From positions 1-64,000 of the forward strand of contig JABDLJ010000039.1 in assembly GCA_013003075.1 (NCBI GenBank): a stretch of DNA of 64,000 nucleotides, read 5' to 3'. The position numbers were made by a program, and so were the translations under genes. The notes under the pieces are model-generated. The model was given only the letters and a program-made list of their open reading frames with translations, made no database searches and was not told the origin of the DNA. Of the stretch, positions 26,584 through 35,962 are shown in pieces (the stretch's first letter is position 1; each line of letters begins with the position of its first letter). This DNA is from Paracoccaceae bacterium (GTDB lineage Bacteria > Pseudomonadota > Alphaproteobacteria > Rhodobacterales > Rhodobacteraceae).

Positions 26584-29046
26584 TCAGTTGAGAGGCGCGA
26601 TGGTGGTGATGCCGACGGCGGCCGCGCGCGCAAGGGCAGGGTCCAGCGACATCGGGATGTACTCGCCGCGCCGCCAAAGCTCGCCCAGATCGTCGTAATG
26701 CCGCGACAGCGGATGGCCAGACTGCCCGGTCGCGATAACAAAGACGGAACTGTCGGGATCGGCAAAATCATAAACCCCCCGATAGCCCGCCGCATGAACG
26801 TTCAGAAACGGGTTCTCGCCGGTGCCGATGGTCAGCCCGCGCTGCAGGGTGTTGTCGCCGCCGCTGGTCGACTGGCGGATATTGGTCACCCAACCCAGGA
26901 CCGGCATGTCGCCCAGAACCGTGTGATCGTGGCGCGCCTCGTGCGCGTCGCCCCATCGCAGTCCCTCCAGCGAGCTGCCGTAACGCTCGGCAATCCATAA
27001 AAGCGCATCGTCCAGCGCCCGGCTGGCAATCTCGGGGCAGGTCTCGACCGGCGCAGAGCGCAGCACATCGCACCAGCTTGAGGCACCCTCCACGTTGCGG
27101 AAGACGCGCTCGATGAAAAGCGGCTCGACATGCGAGAACGCGCTGGCAAGCGGGCCAAGCTCGTCGCGGATCAACCTGTCCTGCACCGCGCGGATCCAGG
27201 CCGAGTAGATCAGCGGCTCGGGCAGGTGCTCGTTCATCTCGCCGTTCCAGTTGGCCAGAAGCTCCAGCGCGCGCTGGCGCAGCCGCTCGGGCGTGCCGTC
27301 GGGCGCGGCCTCGCCGGTGAACCACAACTCGGCCCCGACAAGCGGCAAAAGCGTGCGCGCCGTCACCGACACCGTATCGAGCTGCGCCTCGATGAAGCTT
27401 TCGCGCGTGTGCACCTCGCGCGTCTGCATCAGACGCTGCCAGCGCTGCACCCGCTCGGTATCGCCCCAGTGATGGCTGACATGGAACGGGAAAGGGCGAT
27501 CGGTGGTCTTGTTGTTGGTATTGCCGATGATCCCGCCCCGCGGCGCCATGAAAGAGGGCAGGGACGCGGCCGCAGCGCGGCCCTGCCAGCGGTTCTCGGA
27601 TCGCCAGCCGGGCGTGGGGATGCGGCCCTGGCTCTGGTGGCGTGCGGCGCGGCGCGGCATCGCGCCGGTCACTTGCAGCGCTATGGTCTCGCGGTCGACC
27701 ACGGTCAGGTTCTGGCTTGGCGTCACGATACCGCGCGTCGCCTCAAGAGCCTCGGCCGCGCTGCCGGCCCGGTTCAGCGCCAGGCTGGCGCTCATCGTGG
27801 TGTCATCGGGCATGAAAGCCGTCCAGGCCAGCGAGGCCACGTGGCCCGGCGGCGTGATCGTATCCAGCTCGTAATGCATCCCCGGCAGTACCGGCCCGTT
27901 CTCGGTCCATTGCAGCGTGATCGTGCGCGGCGGCGCATCCTTGATCCGGATGATCGACGGCCGGCTGCGCATCCGCTTGTAGCCTTCCGGCGTCAAGACC
28001 TCGCCCGGATTGTCGGGATTGAGCCGCTCGATGAAAAGATCCTGGTCGTCGAGATAGGAAGAGGTAAGCCCCCATCCCAGCCGGTCCGAGCGCCCCACCA
28101 GCACCACCGGGATGCCGGGAACCGTGCCGCCGATCACACCGCCCGATTGCAGTTCAAGCCGGGCGAGGTACCAGCTGGAAGGCGCCGCAAGTCCCTGGTG
28201 GGGATCGTTGGCCAGAAGCGTGCCGCCGGCGGCCGACCGGCTGGGCGCCGCCGCCCAGGCATTGGACGCACCGCCCAGACGGCGCGGCGGCGATGGCAAC
28301 AGCGCCGGCGCGTCGCGATACGCGCTTTCCGCATAGCGCGGCGCGGCGGGGAAAAGAGCGGCAAACTCCGGCAGCGCCGCAACGCCCGATCCCGGCACGT
28401 CGGGCATGATATCGGCCAGCCGCTCGGGCCCGACCAGAAGCGACACCCGCGCGCGCAGTACCTCTTGGGCAAGATGCGAAGACAGCTGCAATGACAAAAG
28501 CTTCATCACCGCCAGGCTGTCGCCCGGCTGCCAGGGCGCGATCTCGGGCGAAAAGAGCCAGAACTCGGGCGCCCCGCGCCCCCGCGCCGACTGGTTGACC
28601 TCTGACAGCCAGGCATTGACGCCCGCCGAATAGGCGCGCAAAGCCGCCTGCGCCTCGGCATCCTGCGCCTCGAACGACTGCACGGCCAGGTTGTACAGAT
28701 CAAGCCGCCGCATAAGATCGTCGGTGCGGAATGTGCGTTCGCCGAACAGCTCTGACAGGCGCCCTTGCACAGTCCGCCGCATCAGCATCATCTGCCATAG
28801 CCGATCCTGCGCATGAGCAAAGCCCAGTCCGAAATACACATCCTCGTCATGGCTGCCGAAGATATGCGGCACGTTGGCATTGTCGCGCACGATCTCGACC
28901 GGCGCGCTGACATCGCCGGTTCGGTAGGACGCGGTGTAGTTGGGGATCGAGCGCGAGGCGAACCAGTAGACCAGCGCCAGCGCCACAAGCCCAAGCGCCA
29001 CACCTGCTGTGATCAGACGCACGAGCCAGCGAAAGACGATTGCCAT
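26584..29046 (-). CDS. Penicillin acylase family protein (Ntn hydrolase)
   Basis: An 820-residue precursor of the self-cleaving penicillin/AHL-acylase family. One membrane helix (about residues 6-30) anchors or exports it. The catalytic beta-subunit would start at Ser261 in RRLGGASNAWAAAPSRS, the serine that becomes the N-terminal nucleophile after autocleavage. The following DPHQGL motif is also conserved. Substrates in the family include beta-lactams, acyl-homoserine lactones and other N-acyl amides; none can be assigned here. The start at MAIVFRWLVR has AGAGGA upstream. It stands alone, divergent from the dehydrogenase gene. Confidence 0.92.
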   Translation of the reverse strand: MAIVFRWLVRLITAGVALGLVALALVYWFASRSIPNYTASYRTGDVSAPVEIVRDNANVPHIFGSHDEDVYFGLGFAHAQDRLWQMMLMRRTVQGRLSELFGERTFRTDDLMRRLDLYNLAVQSFEAQDAEAQAALRAYSAGVNAWLSEVNQSARGRGAPEFWLFSPEIAPWQPGDSLAVMKLLSLQLSSHLAQEVLRARVSLLVGPERLADIMPDVPGSGVAALPEFAALFPAAPRYAESAYRDAPALLPSPPRRLGGASNAWAAAPSRSAAGGTLLANDPHQGLAAPSSWYLARLELQSGGVIGGTVPGIPVVLVGRSDRLGWGLTSSYLDDQDLFIERLNPDNPGEVLTPEGYKRMRSRPSIIRIKDAPPRTITLQWTENGPVLPGMHYELDTITPPGHVASLAWTAFMPDDTTMSASLALNRAGSAAEALEATRGIVTPSQNLTVVDRETIALQVTGAMPRRAARHQSQGRIPTPGWRSENRWQGRAAAASLPSFMAPRGGIIGNTNNKTTDRPFPFHVSHHWGDTERVQRWQRLMQTREVHTRESFIEAQLDTVSVTARTLLPLVGAELWFTGEAAPDGTPERLRQRALELLANWNGEMNEHLPEPLIYSAWIRAVQDRLIRDELGPLASAFSHVEPLFIERVFRNVEGASSWCDVLRSAPVETCPEIASRALDDALLWIAERYGSSLEGLRWGDAHEARHDHTVLGDMPVLGWVTNIRQSTSGGDNTLQRGLTIGTGENPFLNVHAAGYRGVYDFADPDSSVFVIATGQSGHPLSRHYDDLGELWRRGEYIPMSLDPALARAAAVGITTIAPLN

Positions 29047-29140
29047 GAAACTGCTGTCCTCTTGAGACTTGCCTGTTGACGGACGCGCCGGTCCCGTTAG
29101 GTACACTCATGGCTTAAGCGATTTGCGGGAGAGAGAAAAG

Positions 29141-30010
29141 ATGGCCAAGCTTGCGTTTCTGGGACTGGGTGTGATGGGCTATCCGATGGCCGGCCACCTT
29201 GCGGCGGCGGGACACGATGTCACCGTCTACAACCGAACCACCGCCAAGGCCGAAGGTTGGGCCAAAGAGCACGGCGGCAGCTTCGCCAGGACCCCTAAAG
29301 AGGCCGCAGCGGGCGCCGAGTTCGTGATGGCCTGCGTCGGCAATGACGACGATCTGCGCTCTGTGTGCCTGGGCGATGACGGCGCGCTGGCCGGCATGGA
29401 CAAGGGCGCGGTCTTCGTCGACCACACCACTGTCTCGGCCGCCGTCACCCGAGAGCTTCACGCCGCGGCCGCCGATATCGGTGTTGGCTTCGTCGACGCG
29501 CCGGTCAGCGGCGGGCAGGCGGGCGCCGAAAACGGCCAGCTCGGCATCATGTGCGGCGGCGACGCCGCGACCTATTCACGCGCCGAGCCGATCATGAACG
29601 TCTACGCCAAGGCCTGCAAACGCATGGGCGAAAGCGGCGCGGGGCAACTCACGAAAATGGTCAACCAGATCTGCATCGCAGGGCTGGTGCAGGGTCTCTC
29701 GGAGGGGCTGCATTTCGCCCAGAAAGCCGGCCTTGACGGCAAGGCGGTGGTCGATGTGATCAGCCAGGGCGCCGCCGGGTCATGGCAGATGTCGAACCGC
29801 TACGAGACCATGCTCGACGACAAATGGGATCATGGCTTCGCCGTCGACTGGATGCGCAAGGATCTCGGCATCTGCCTTGCGACCGCGAACGAAAACGGCG
29901 CCAGCCTTCCGGTCACGGCGCTCGTCGATCAATTCTACAAGGACGTGCAAAAGATGGGCGGCGGGCGCTGGGACACCTCCAGCCTTTTCAAACGGCTCGA
30001 GGCGCTCTGA
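29141..30010 (+). CDS. NAD(P)-dependent beta-hydroxyacid dehydrogenase family protein
   Basis: A 289-residue protein of the 3-hydroxyisobutyrate / tartronate-semialdehyde reductase family. The Rossmann start AFLGLGVMGYPMAG, the substrate loop FVDAPVSGGQAGAENG and the catalytic lysine region GAGQLTKMVNQICIAG (Lys near residue 172) are intact. The start is the ATG with GGGAGAGA upstream. The substrate cannot be fixed from sequence; glyoxylate or succinic-semialdehyde reductase activity is possible. It ends just before a repeat motif and a strong terminator. Confidence 0.9.
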   Translation: MAKLAFLGLGVMGYPMAGHLAAAGHDVTVYNRTTAKAEGWAKEHGGSFARTPKEAAAGAEFVMACVGNDDDLRSVCLGDDGALAGMDKGAVFVDHTTVSAAVTRELHAAAADIGVGFVDAPVSGGQAGAENGQLGIMCGGDAATYSRAEPIMNVYAKACKRMGESGAGQLTKMVNQICIAGLVQGLSEGLHFAQKAGLDGKAVVDVISQGAAGSWQMSNRYETMLDDKWDHGFAVDWMRKDLGICLATANENGASLPVTALVDQFYKDVQKMGGGRWDTSSLFKRLEAL

Positions 30011-30013
30011 CGT

Positions 30014-30034
30014 TTCACCTGGCCCGAAATACCT
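30014..30034. repeat. Dispersed intergenic motif, copy B
   Basis: TTCACCTGGCC followed by CGAAATACCT, three bases after the dehydrogenase stop. It is 20 of 21 identical to copy A. The short palindrome CCTCCGCCGGAGG overlaps its end (30032-30044). Confidence 0.75.
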
Positions 30035-30055
30035 CCGCCGGAGGCATGAAATCGA

Positions 30056-30081
30056 AAGGGCGCCCGCCGGGCGCCCTTTTT
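30056..30081. terminator. Intrinsic terminator between convergent genes
   Basis: A ten-base stem, AAGGGCGCCC (30056-30065) and GGGCGCCCTT (30069-30078), with a three-base loop and a T run to 30081. It follows the dehydrogenase gene and may also limit read-through from the opposing SYLF gene. Confidence 0.9.
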
Positions 30082-30107
30082 GATGGTATGATCACCGGTG
30101 CCGGCAC

Positions 30108-30668
30108 TCAGGGGATGATGCGCGTATACTTGGTGCCCTCGACCGATGCGCCGGCCAGAAGACCGGTCTGGCCAAAGACCACCGCGATGATCGGATCAAG
30201 CGTTGTGGTGGTGTCCGCCGAAAGGTTCATGCCCTCGGCATTGACCACGTATTCCACGTCCGCGCCCGCGGCCCAGCCGGGTGAAGAGCGGAACTCGGTC
30301 AGCGCCTCTTCGGTCATGAAGAACAGAACGTGGCTGTATTGCTGAGCGCCGATCTGCAGCCCGAACGAGGCCTGCGTGGCAGAGTAGTAATCCACCGTGA
30401 TATCGTTGACCAACAGCGCGCCGCGCCCGTAAGAGCCGCCGAACCCGAGACCGGCTTCGGTAATCAGCGGCATCACCAGCATACCGACCGACTTGGCCCG
30501 CAAATCGTTGGTGCCGGGATACTGGCTCTCCATGAAATTCAGCGTTGCCGCCACGCGGCCATCGATCACGTCGCCGCCACGGCTGCCGATGCCGTTTCCG
30601 CATGCCGCAAGCGCCAGCGATGCCGCCAAAGCGCCGCCAAGCACGGCTCTTCTCTTCAAATCTGCCAT
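30108..30668 (-). CDS. SYLF-domain (YSC84-like) lipoprotein
   Basis: A 186-residue exported lipoprotein with the lipobox LALAAC (Cys at residue 23). The mature part resembles bacterial SYLF/YSC84 lipid-binding domains: SVGMLVMPLITEAGLGFGGSYG early, then a Tyr-rich DYYSATQASFGLQIGAQQ, and VVFGQTGLLAGASVEG near the end. Bacterial members are periplasmic or outer-membrane attached and bind lipids; their physiological role is poorly known. The gene stands alone upstream of hemB's 3' end. Confidence 0.85.
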   Translation of the reverse strand: MADLKRRAVLGGALAASLALAACGNGIGSRGGDVIDGRVAATLNFMESQYPGTNDLRAKSVGMLVMPLITEAGLGFGGSYGRGALLVNDITVDYYSATQASFGLQIGAQQYSHVLFFMTEEALTEFRSSPGWAAGADVEYVVNAEGMNLSADTTTTLDPIIAVVFGQTGLLAGASVEGTKYTRIIP

Positions 30669-30828
30669 AGGGACTGCCCTTTATGTTGTCTCATTGCCTC
30701 GTGCGATAGCCTTATCTGGCCATTCGCGGCAAATATAGGGGAAGTTGGGGCAAGAGTCATCAAGTCTTGCAGACACGGGCGATCACAATTGCGGGCTCCG
30801 GCGGTTTTCGCAGAATAGTCCCGCGATA

Positions 30829-31827
30829 TCAGCGCTCTGTCGCAAGCCGCTTGGCCACATCCCTGGCGAAATAGGTCAAGATACCATCGCAGCCGGCGCG
30901 TTTGAAGGCCATCAGGCTTTCCAGCATGACCGACTCGCGGTCCAGCCAGCCGTGCTGCGCCGCCGCAGTCAGCATCGCGTATTCGCCCGATACCTGGTAG
31001 GCGAATGTCGGAGCCCCGAAGCGGTCTTTCACCGCGCGGCAGATATCGAGATAGGGCATCCCCGGCTTGACCATCACCATGTCGGCGCCTTCGGACAGAT
31101 CGCGCTCCACCAGCCGCAGCGCCTCGTCGCGGTTGGCCGGGTTCATCTGGTAGGTCTTCTTGTCCCCCTTCAGCGCGCCCGAGGCGCCCACCGCATCGCG
31201 GAACGGGCCATAAAAGGCGCTGGCGTACTTGGCGGCATAGGACAGGAGCGCCACGTCCCTGTGCCCGGCTGCCTCCAGCGCGCGGCGCATCGCGCCGATC
31301 CGGCCATCCATCATGTCCGACGGCCCCAGGATATCGGCGCCCGCCTCGGCCTGCGCGAGCGCCATCTTGACCAGCGCCTCGATAGTCTCGTCGTTCAGGA
31401 TCACGCCGTCGCGCACCAGGCCGTCGTGGCCATTGGCGTTATAGGGATCAAGCGCCACGTCCGTCATCACCGCGATCTGCGGCACCGCCGCCTTGATCGC
31501 GCGAACCGCCCGGTTGGACAGGTTGTCGGGGCTCCAGGCCTCTTCGCAATCCTCGGTCTTCAGCGCCGGATCGGTGTTGGGAAAAAGGCAGATCGCCGGG
31601 ATGCCAAGCTGCGCGGCCTCTTCGGCGGCCGCCACGATCCGGTCGATCGTCAGCCGCTGCACACCCGGCATCGAGGGGATTTCCTGCGCCTCGTCATCCC
31701 CGTCGATGACGAAGAGCGGCCAGATCAGGTCATCGACACCAAGCGCGCTTTCTTGCGTCAGGCGACGCAGCGCGTCCGTCCGGCGGGTCCGGCGAAACCG
31801 TGCCAATGGGTAGGGTGCTGTCGTCAT
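30829..31827 (-). CDS. hemB: Porphobilinogen synthase (ALA dehydratase)
   Basis: A 332-residue enzyme joining two 5-aminolevulinate molecules in heme and bacteriochlorophyll synthesis. The two active-site lysines are seen in SYAAKYASAFYGPFRD and MVMVKPGMPYLD. The metal site reads DVALDPYNANGHDG without the cysteines of zinc-dependent enzymes, so this is a magnesium-type HemB, as in Rhodobacter. The start is the ATG giving MTTAPYPLARF; 20 upstream residues in frame are not family-like. Confidence 0.96.
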   Translation of the reverse strand: MTTAPYPLARFRRTRRTDALRRLTQESALGVDDLIWPLFVIDGDDEAQEIPSMPGVQRLTIDRIVAAAEEAAQLGIPAICLFPNTDPALKTEDCEEAWSPDNLSNRAVRAIKAAVPQIAVMTDVALDPYNANGHDGLVRDGVILNDETIEALVKMALAQAEAGADILGPSDMMDGRIGAMRRALEAAGHRDVALLSYAAKYASAFYGPFRDAVGASGALKGDKKTYQMNPANRDEALRLVERDLSEGADMVMVKPGMPYLDICRAVKDRFGAPTFAYQVSGEYAMLTAAAQHGWLDRESVMLESLMAFKRAGCDGILTYFARDVAKRLATER

Positions 31828-31947
31828 TGTTTCGTCCCGGCCAAGAAGTCGCCCGAATTGCGTCGCATGTATTGCGACCCACCTCAAGAGTGGTAAACAC
31901 CTTCTGGCGGCGGAGGTCTGCCGTCATGTGGCTGGGGACAAACGCGA

Positions 31948-32478
31948 TTGGACTGGTACAGACTTGTCTTTGAAATGATCGACATGCGGTCCTTTTCCAA
32001 TCTGTGGTACTGGATCGCCGTTGCCGTCACTTGGTCTACCGCAAGCCATTGGGTGCTGGGCGTACCCTTCGACATGGTCCAGCGCGCGGCGCGCTACGGC
32101 GATCAGGCCGAAACCGACCTGGTCGACATGACGCGGATCTGCGTCAACCGCATCTTCTACGTGATCAAATACGCCGGCCTTCTTCTGATGGGCTTCATGG
32201 CGGCGATGCTGACGGCGCTTTTGATGCTGGGCTTTTTGTACGAAGTCCAATTTGCGCAGGCCGTGTTTCTGATCGCCTTACCCTTGACGCTCGTCGGTGG
32301 CCTGAACGTCTACACCGCAACCATCATCCGGCGCGACAAGCTTGAGGGCGAGCCGCTGCACAAGCGCATGGCCCGGCACCGGCTCTACACCCAGATGATC
32401 GGCGTCGTTTCGATCTTCGTGACGGCCATGTGGGGGATGTATCAAAATCTCCTGGTGGTCGGGCCGCTTGGCGGTTGA
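31948..32478 (+). CDS. Small multi-pass membrane protein, function unknown
   Basis: A 176-residue protein with four hydrophobic segments (about residues 18-38, 68-90, 95-120 and 145-165). The start chosen is TTG at 31948, which gives MDWYRLVFEMIDMRSFSNLWYW and has GGGG about ten bases upstream; ATG codons at 31975 and 31984 are alternatives. From memory, close relatives in Rhodobacteraceae are sometimes labelled a component of the SufBCD complex, but nothing in the sequence shows iron-sulfur work and no suf genes are nearby. It lies between hemB (divergent) and mfd. Confidence 0.75.
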   Translation: MDWYRLVFEMIDMRSFSNLWYWIAVAVTWSTASHWVLGVPFDMVQRAARYGDQAETDLVDMTRICVNRIFYVIKYAGLLLMGFMAAMLTALLMLGFLYEVQFAQAVFLIALPLTLVGGLNVYTATIIRRDKLEGEPLHKRMARHRLYTQMIGVVSIFVTAMWGMYQNLLVVGPLGG

Positions 32479-32509
32479 CTTGAGCGCACCGGCCTTTAGG
32501 TGAGGCCGG

Positions 32510-35500
32510 ATGTCATCCGATAGCCATATCACGGTCTCTGGCGCGCCCGAGGGGTTCGACGCCCGGCTGCTGCTGGACGAGCTGGCGCAGCGCGACAAAC
32601 CGGTCCTGCACGTGGCCCGAGACGACAAGCGGCTTGATGCGATGCGAAGCGCGCTGGCGCTTCTGGCGCCGCAGGTTCCGGTCCTAAGCTTTCCCGGCTG
32701 GGACTGCCTGCCCTATGACCGGCTGTCGCCCAATCCCGATATCTCGTCCACCCGGATGGCCACGCTGGCAACGCTGGCGCAGGGGCTGAAAGGACCGTTC
32801 GTCCTGCTGACGACCTTGAATTCGGCCACGCAACGAGTGCCGGCGCGCAGTCTTTTGAGGCAGGCGGCCTTCACAACCAGGGTGGGGGACCGGATCGACG
32901 AAGACGCGCTGCGCGGCTTTCTGGTGCGCATGGGCTTCAGCCAGGCTCCGACGGTGACCGAACCGGGCGATTATGCCATCCGGGGCGGCATCATCGACAT
33001 CTTTCCGCCGGGCGAGGCCGGCCCCGTGCGGCTTGATCTTTTCGGAGACGTGCTGGACGGCGCGCGGCGCTTTGATCCGGCAACCCAGCGCACGACCGAG
33101 ACGCTGAAGCTTATCGAGCTTGCGCCGGTCAGCGAGGTCATTCTGGACGAGGCCGCGATCACCCGCTTTCGGCAGAACTACCGGATCGAGTTCGGCTCTG
33201 CCGGCACGGACGATCCGCTTTACGAGGCGGTCAGCGCCGGGCGCAAGCATGCCGGGATAGAGCATTGGCTGTCCTTCTTTCACGACACGCTCGAAACGCT
33301 CTTCGACTACGTGCCCGACGCCACCGTCATGCTGGACGATCAGACCACCGCCGCGCGGCTTGCACGGTGGGACAGCATCGAGGACCAGTACGATGCGCGT
33401 CACGAAGCGCTCAAGAACAAGTCCCGGCTCGATACCGTCTACAAGCCTGCGCCGCCCAAGCCGCTTTACCTTGACGATGCCGACTGGGACCAAGCCGTGG
33501 CCGGGCACCGGGTTCTGTCGCTGTCGGTTCTGCCGCAGTCCACCGGGCTTGGCACGACCGATGCCGGCGGGCGGATCGGCCGCGATTTCGCGCCCGAGCG
33601 CCAGCAGGAAAACATCAGCCTTTTTGGTGTCTTGAAGGACCATATTGAAGCAAAGCGCACCGAGGGGCAGGTGGTAATCGCCAGCTACTCGGCCGGCGCG
33701 CGCGAGCGCCTTGAGGGGCTTTTGGAGGACCAGGGGCTAAAAGATGCCGCCCTGATCGACGACTTCCGCAATGTGCCGGACGGCAAGGGCGGGCTCTTCT
33801 TGCTGATCTGGGCGCTTGAGCGCGGCTTTGAGGGCCCCGGCGCGGGCGGGCGGATCACCGTTATTTCAGAGCAGGATGTTCTGGGCGACCGGCTGATCCG
33901 GCAGCCGAAGAAAAGGCGCCGCGCCGAGAATTTTCTGACCGAGGCGCAATCGCTCAGTCCGGGCGATCTGATCGTGCATGTCGATCACGGGGTCGGGCGC
34001 TATATGGGGCTGGAGGTCGTCGCTGCCCTGGGCGCCGCGCATGAGTGCATTCACCTGGAATATTCCGGCGGCGACCGGCTGTATCTTCCGGTCGAGAATA
34101 TCGAACTGCTCAGCCGCTATGGGCATGAAGAGGGCCTTCTGGACCGGCTGGGCGGCGGTGCCTGGCAGGCCAAGAAGGCCAAGCTGAAAGAGCGGATCCG
34201 CATCGTCGCCGACAAGCTGATCCGCGTTGCCGCCGAGCGGCTGCTGCGCCGCGCACCGATCATGGAGCCGCCAAGCGCGATGTGGGAAGCGTTCAGCGCC
34301 CGCTTTCCCTACGAGGAGACCGATGATCAGCTGAAAGCGATCGCGGACGTGATCGAGGATCTGGGCGCGGGCGTCCCGATGGATCGCCTCGTGTGCGGCG
34401 ATGTCGGCTTTGGCAAGACCGAGGTCGCGATGCGGGCGGCTTTCGTCGCGGCGCTTTCAGGCATGCAAGTCGCGGTGATTGCGCCGACGACGCTTCTGGC
34501 GCGGCAGCACTACAAGAGCTTTTCAGAGCGGTTCCGCGGCTTTCCGGTCGAGGTGCGGCATCTGTCGCGGTTCGTGCCGGCCAAGGAGGCCGCCGCGACG
34601 CGCGATGCGATGGCGCGCGGCACGGTCGATATCGTCATCGGCACCCATGCGCTGCTGGCCAAGTCGGTGCGCTTCAGGGAACTGGGGCTGCTCGTCATCG
34701 ACGAAGAGCAGCATTTCGGCGTCAGCCACAAGGAGCGCCTGAAAGAGCTGCGCTCGGACGTGCATGTGCTGACGCTGACCGCCACGCCGATCCCGCGCAC
34801 GCTTCAGCTTTCGCTTACCGGCGTGCGCGATCTGTCGATCATCGGCACCCCGCCGGTCGACCGCCTGGCGATCCGGACCTATGTCAGCGAATTCGACACG
34901 GTCACGCTTCGCGAGGCGCTTTTGCGCGAACACTATCGCGGCGGGCAGTCGTTCTTCGTAGTGCCGCGCATCGCGGATCTGCCGCAGATGGAAGAGTTCC
35001 TTCAGCGCGAAGTGCCGGAGATCAGCTACATCACCGCGCATGGCCAGATGGCGGCGGGAGCGCTCGATGACCGGATGAACGCGTTCTACGATGGCAAGTA
35101 CGACGTGTTGCTGGCCACGACGATCGTCGAGAGCGGTCTCGATATTCCGACCGCCAACACGATGATCATCCACCGCGCCGACATGTTCGGGCTGGCGCAG
35201 CTCTACCAGATCAGGGGCCGGGTGGGGCGCTCGAAAACCCGCGCCTATGCGTATCTGACCACCAAGCCGCGCACCAAGCTGACCCCGGGCGCCGAAAAGC
35301 GTCTGCGCGTTCTGGGATCGCTCGACAGCCTCGGGGCCGGGTTCACGCTGGCCAGCCAGGATCTCGACATCCGCGGCGCCGGAAATCTTCTGGGCGAAGA
35401 ACAGTCGGGCCATGTGCGCGAGGTCGGCTACGAACTTTACCAGTCGATGCTGGAAGAGGCGATCGCGAAGATCCGCGCGGGCGAGTTGGAAGGGTTGTCG

Positions 35501-35962
35501 GACGCCGACGACCAGTGGGCGCCGACGATCAACCTTGGCGTGCCGGTGCTGATCCCCGAGGAGTACGTGCCCGATCTCGATGTCCGGCTGGGGCTCTATC
35601 GGCGCCTGTCCTCGCTGCACACCAAGATCGAGCTGGAAGGCTTTGCCGCCGAGCTGATCGACCGCTTCGGCAAGCTGCCACGCGAGGTGAACACGCTTTT
35701 GCTGGTGGTGCGCATCAAGGCCGAGTGCAAGAAGGCCGGGATCGCCAAGCTGGATGCCGGCCCCAAGGGCGCGACGATCCAGTTTCACGGCGACAAGTTC
35801 GCCAATCCCAAGGGGTTGGTGGAGTTCATCCAGGACCAGCGCGGCCTTGCCAAGGTGCGCGACAACAAGATCGTGGTGCGGCGCGACTGGAAGAAAGACA
35901 GCGACAAGATCAAGGGCGCCTTCGCGATCGCCCGCGATCTGGCGGTGCACGCAAAAGGCTAG
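32510..35962 (+). CDS. mfd: Transcription-repair coupling factor
   Basis: A 1150-residue ATP-driven DNA translocase that removes stalled RNA polymerase and recruits UvrA. Domains in order are the UvrB-like N-terminal domain (FPGWDCLPYDRLSPNPDISS), the RNA-polymerase-interacting CarD-like domain (LSPGDLIVHVDHGVGRYMGL, about 480-500), and the RecG-like helicase core with Walker A CGDVGFGKTEVA and the DEEQHFGVSHKERLK motif. The final parts are RGRVGRSKTRAYAYL and the TRCF C-terminal regulatory domain. Length is standard. Its TAG stop shares CTAG with the stop of the convergent exporter gene. Confidence 0.98.
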   Translation: MSSDSHITVSGAPEGFDARLLLDELAQRDKPVLHVARDDKRLDAMRSALALLAPQVPVLSFPGWDCLPYDRLSPNPDISSTRMATLATLAQGLKGPFVLLTTLNSATQRVPARSLLRQAAFTTRVGDRIDEDALRGFLVRMGFSQAPTVTEPGDYAIRGGIIDIFPPGEAGPVRLDLFGDVLDGARRFDPATQRTTETLKLIELAPVSEVILDEAAITRFRQNYRIEFGSAGTDDPLYEAVSAGRKHAGIEHWLSFFHDTLETLFDYVPDATVMLDDQTTAARLARWDSIEDQYDARHEALKNKSRLDTVYKPAPPKPLYLDDADWDQAVAGHRVLSLSVLPQSTGLGTTDAGGRIGRDFAPERQQENISLFGVLKDHIEAKRTEGQVVIASYSAGARERLEGLLEDQGLKDAALIDDFRNVPDGKGGLFLLIWALERGFEGPGAGGRITVISEQDVLGDRLIRQPKKRRRAENFLTEAQSLSPGDLIVHVDHGVGRYMGLEVVAALGAAHECIHLEYSGGDRLYLPVENIELLSRYGHEEGLLDRLGGGAWQAKKAKLKERIRIVADKLIRVAAERLLRRAPIMEPPSAMWEAFSARFPYEETDDQLKAIADVIEDLGAGVPMDRLVCGDVGFGKTEVAMRAAFVAALSGMQVAVIAPTTLLARQHYKSFSERFRGFPVEVRHLSRFVPAKEAAATRDAMARGTVDIVIGTHALLAKSVRFRELGLLVIDEEQHFGVSHKERLKELRSDVHVLTLTATPIPRTLQLSLTGVRDLSIIGTPPVDRLAIRTYVSEFDTVTLREALLREHYRGGQSFFVVPRIADLPQMEEFLQREVPEISYITAHGQMAAGALDDRMNAFYDGKYDVLLATTIVESGLDIPTANTMIIHRADMFGLAQLYQIRGRVGRSKTRAYAYLTTKPRTKLTPGAEKRLRVLGSLDSLGAGFTLASQDLDIRGAGNLLGEEQSGHVREVGYELYQSMLEEAIAKIRAGELEGLSDADDQWAPTINLGVPVLIPEEYVPDLDVRLGLYRRLSSLHTKIELEGFAAELIDRFGKLPREVNTLLLVVRIKAECKKAGIAKLDAGPKGATIQFHGDKFANPKGLVEFIQDQRGLAKVRDNKIVVRRDWKKDSDKIKGAFAIARDLAVHAKG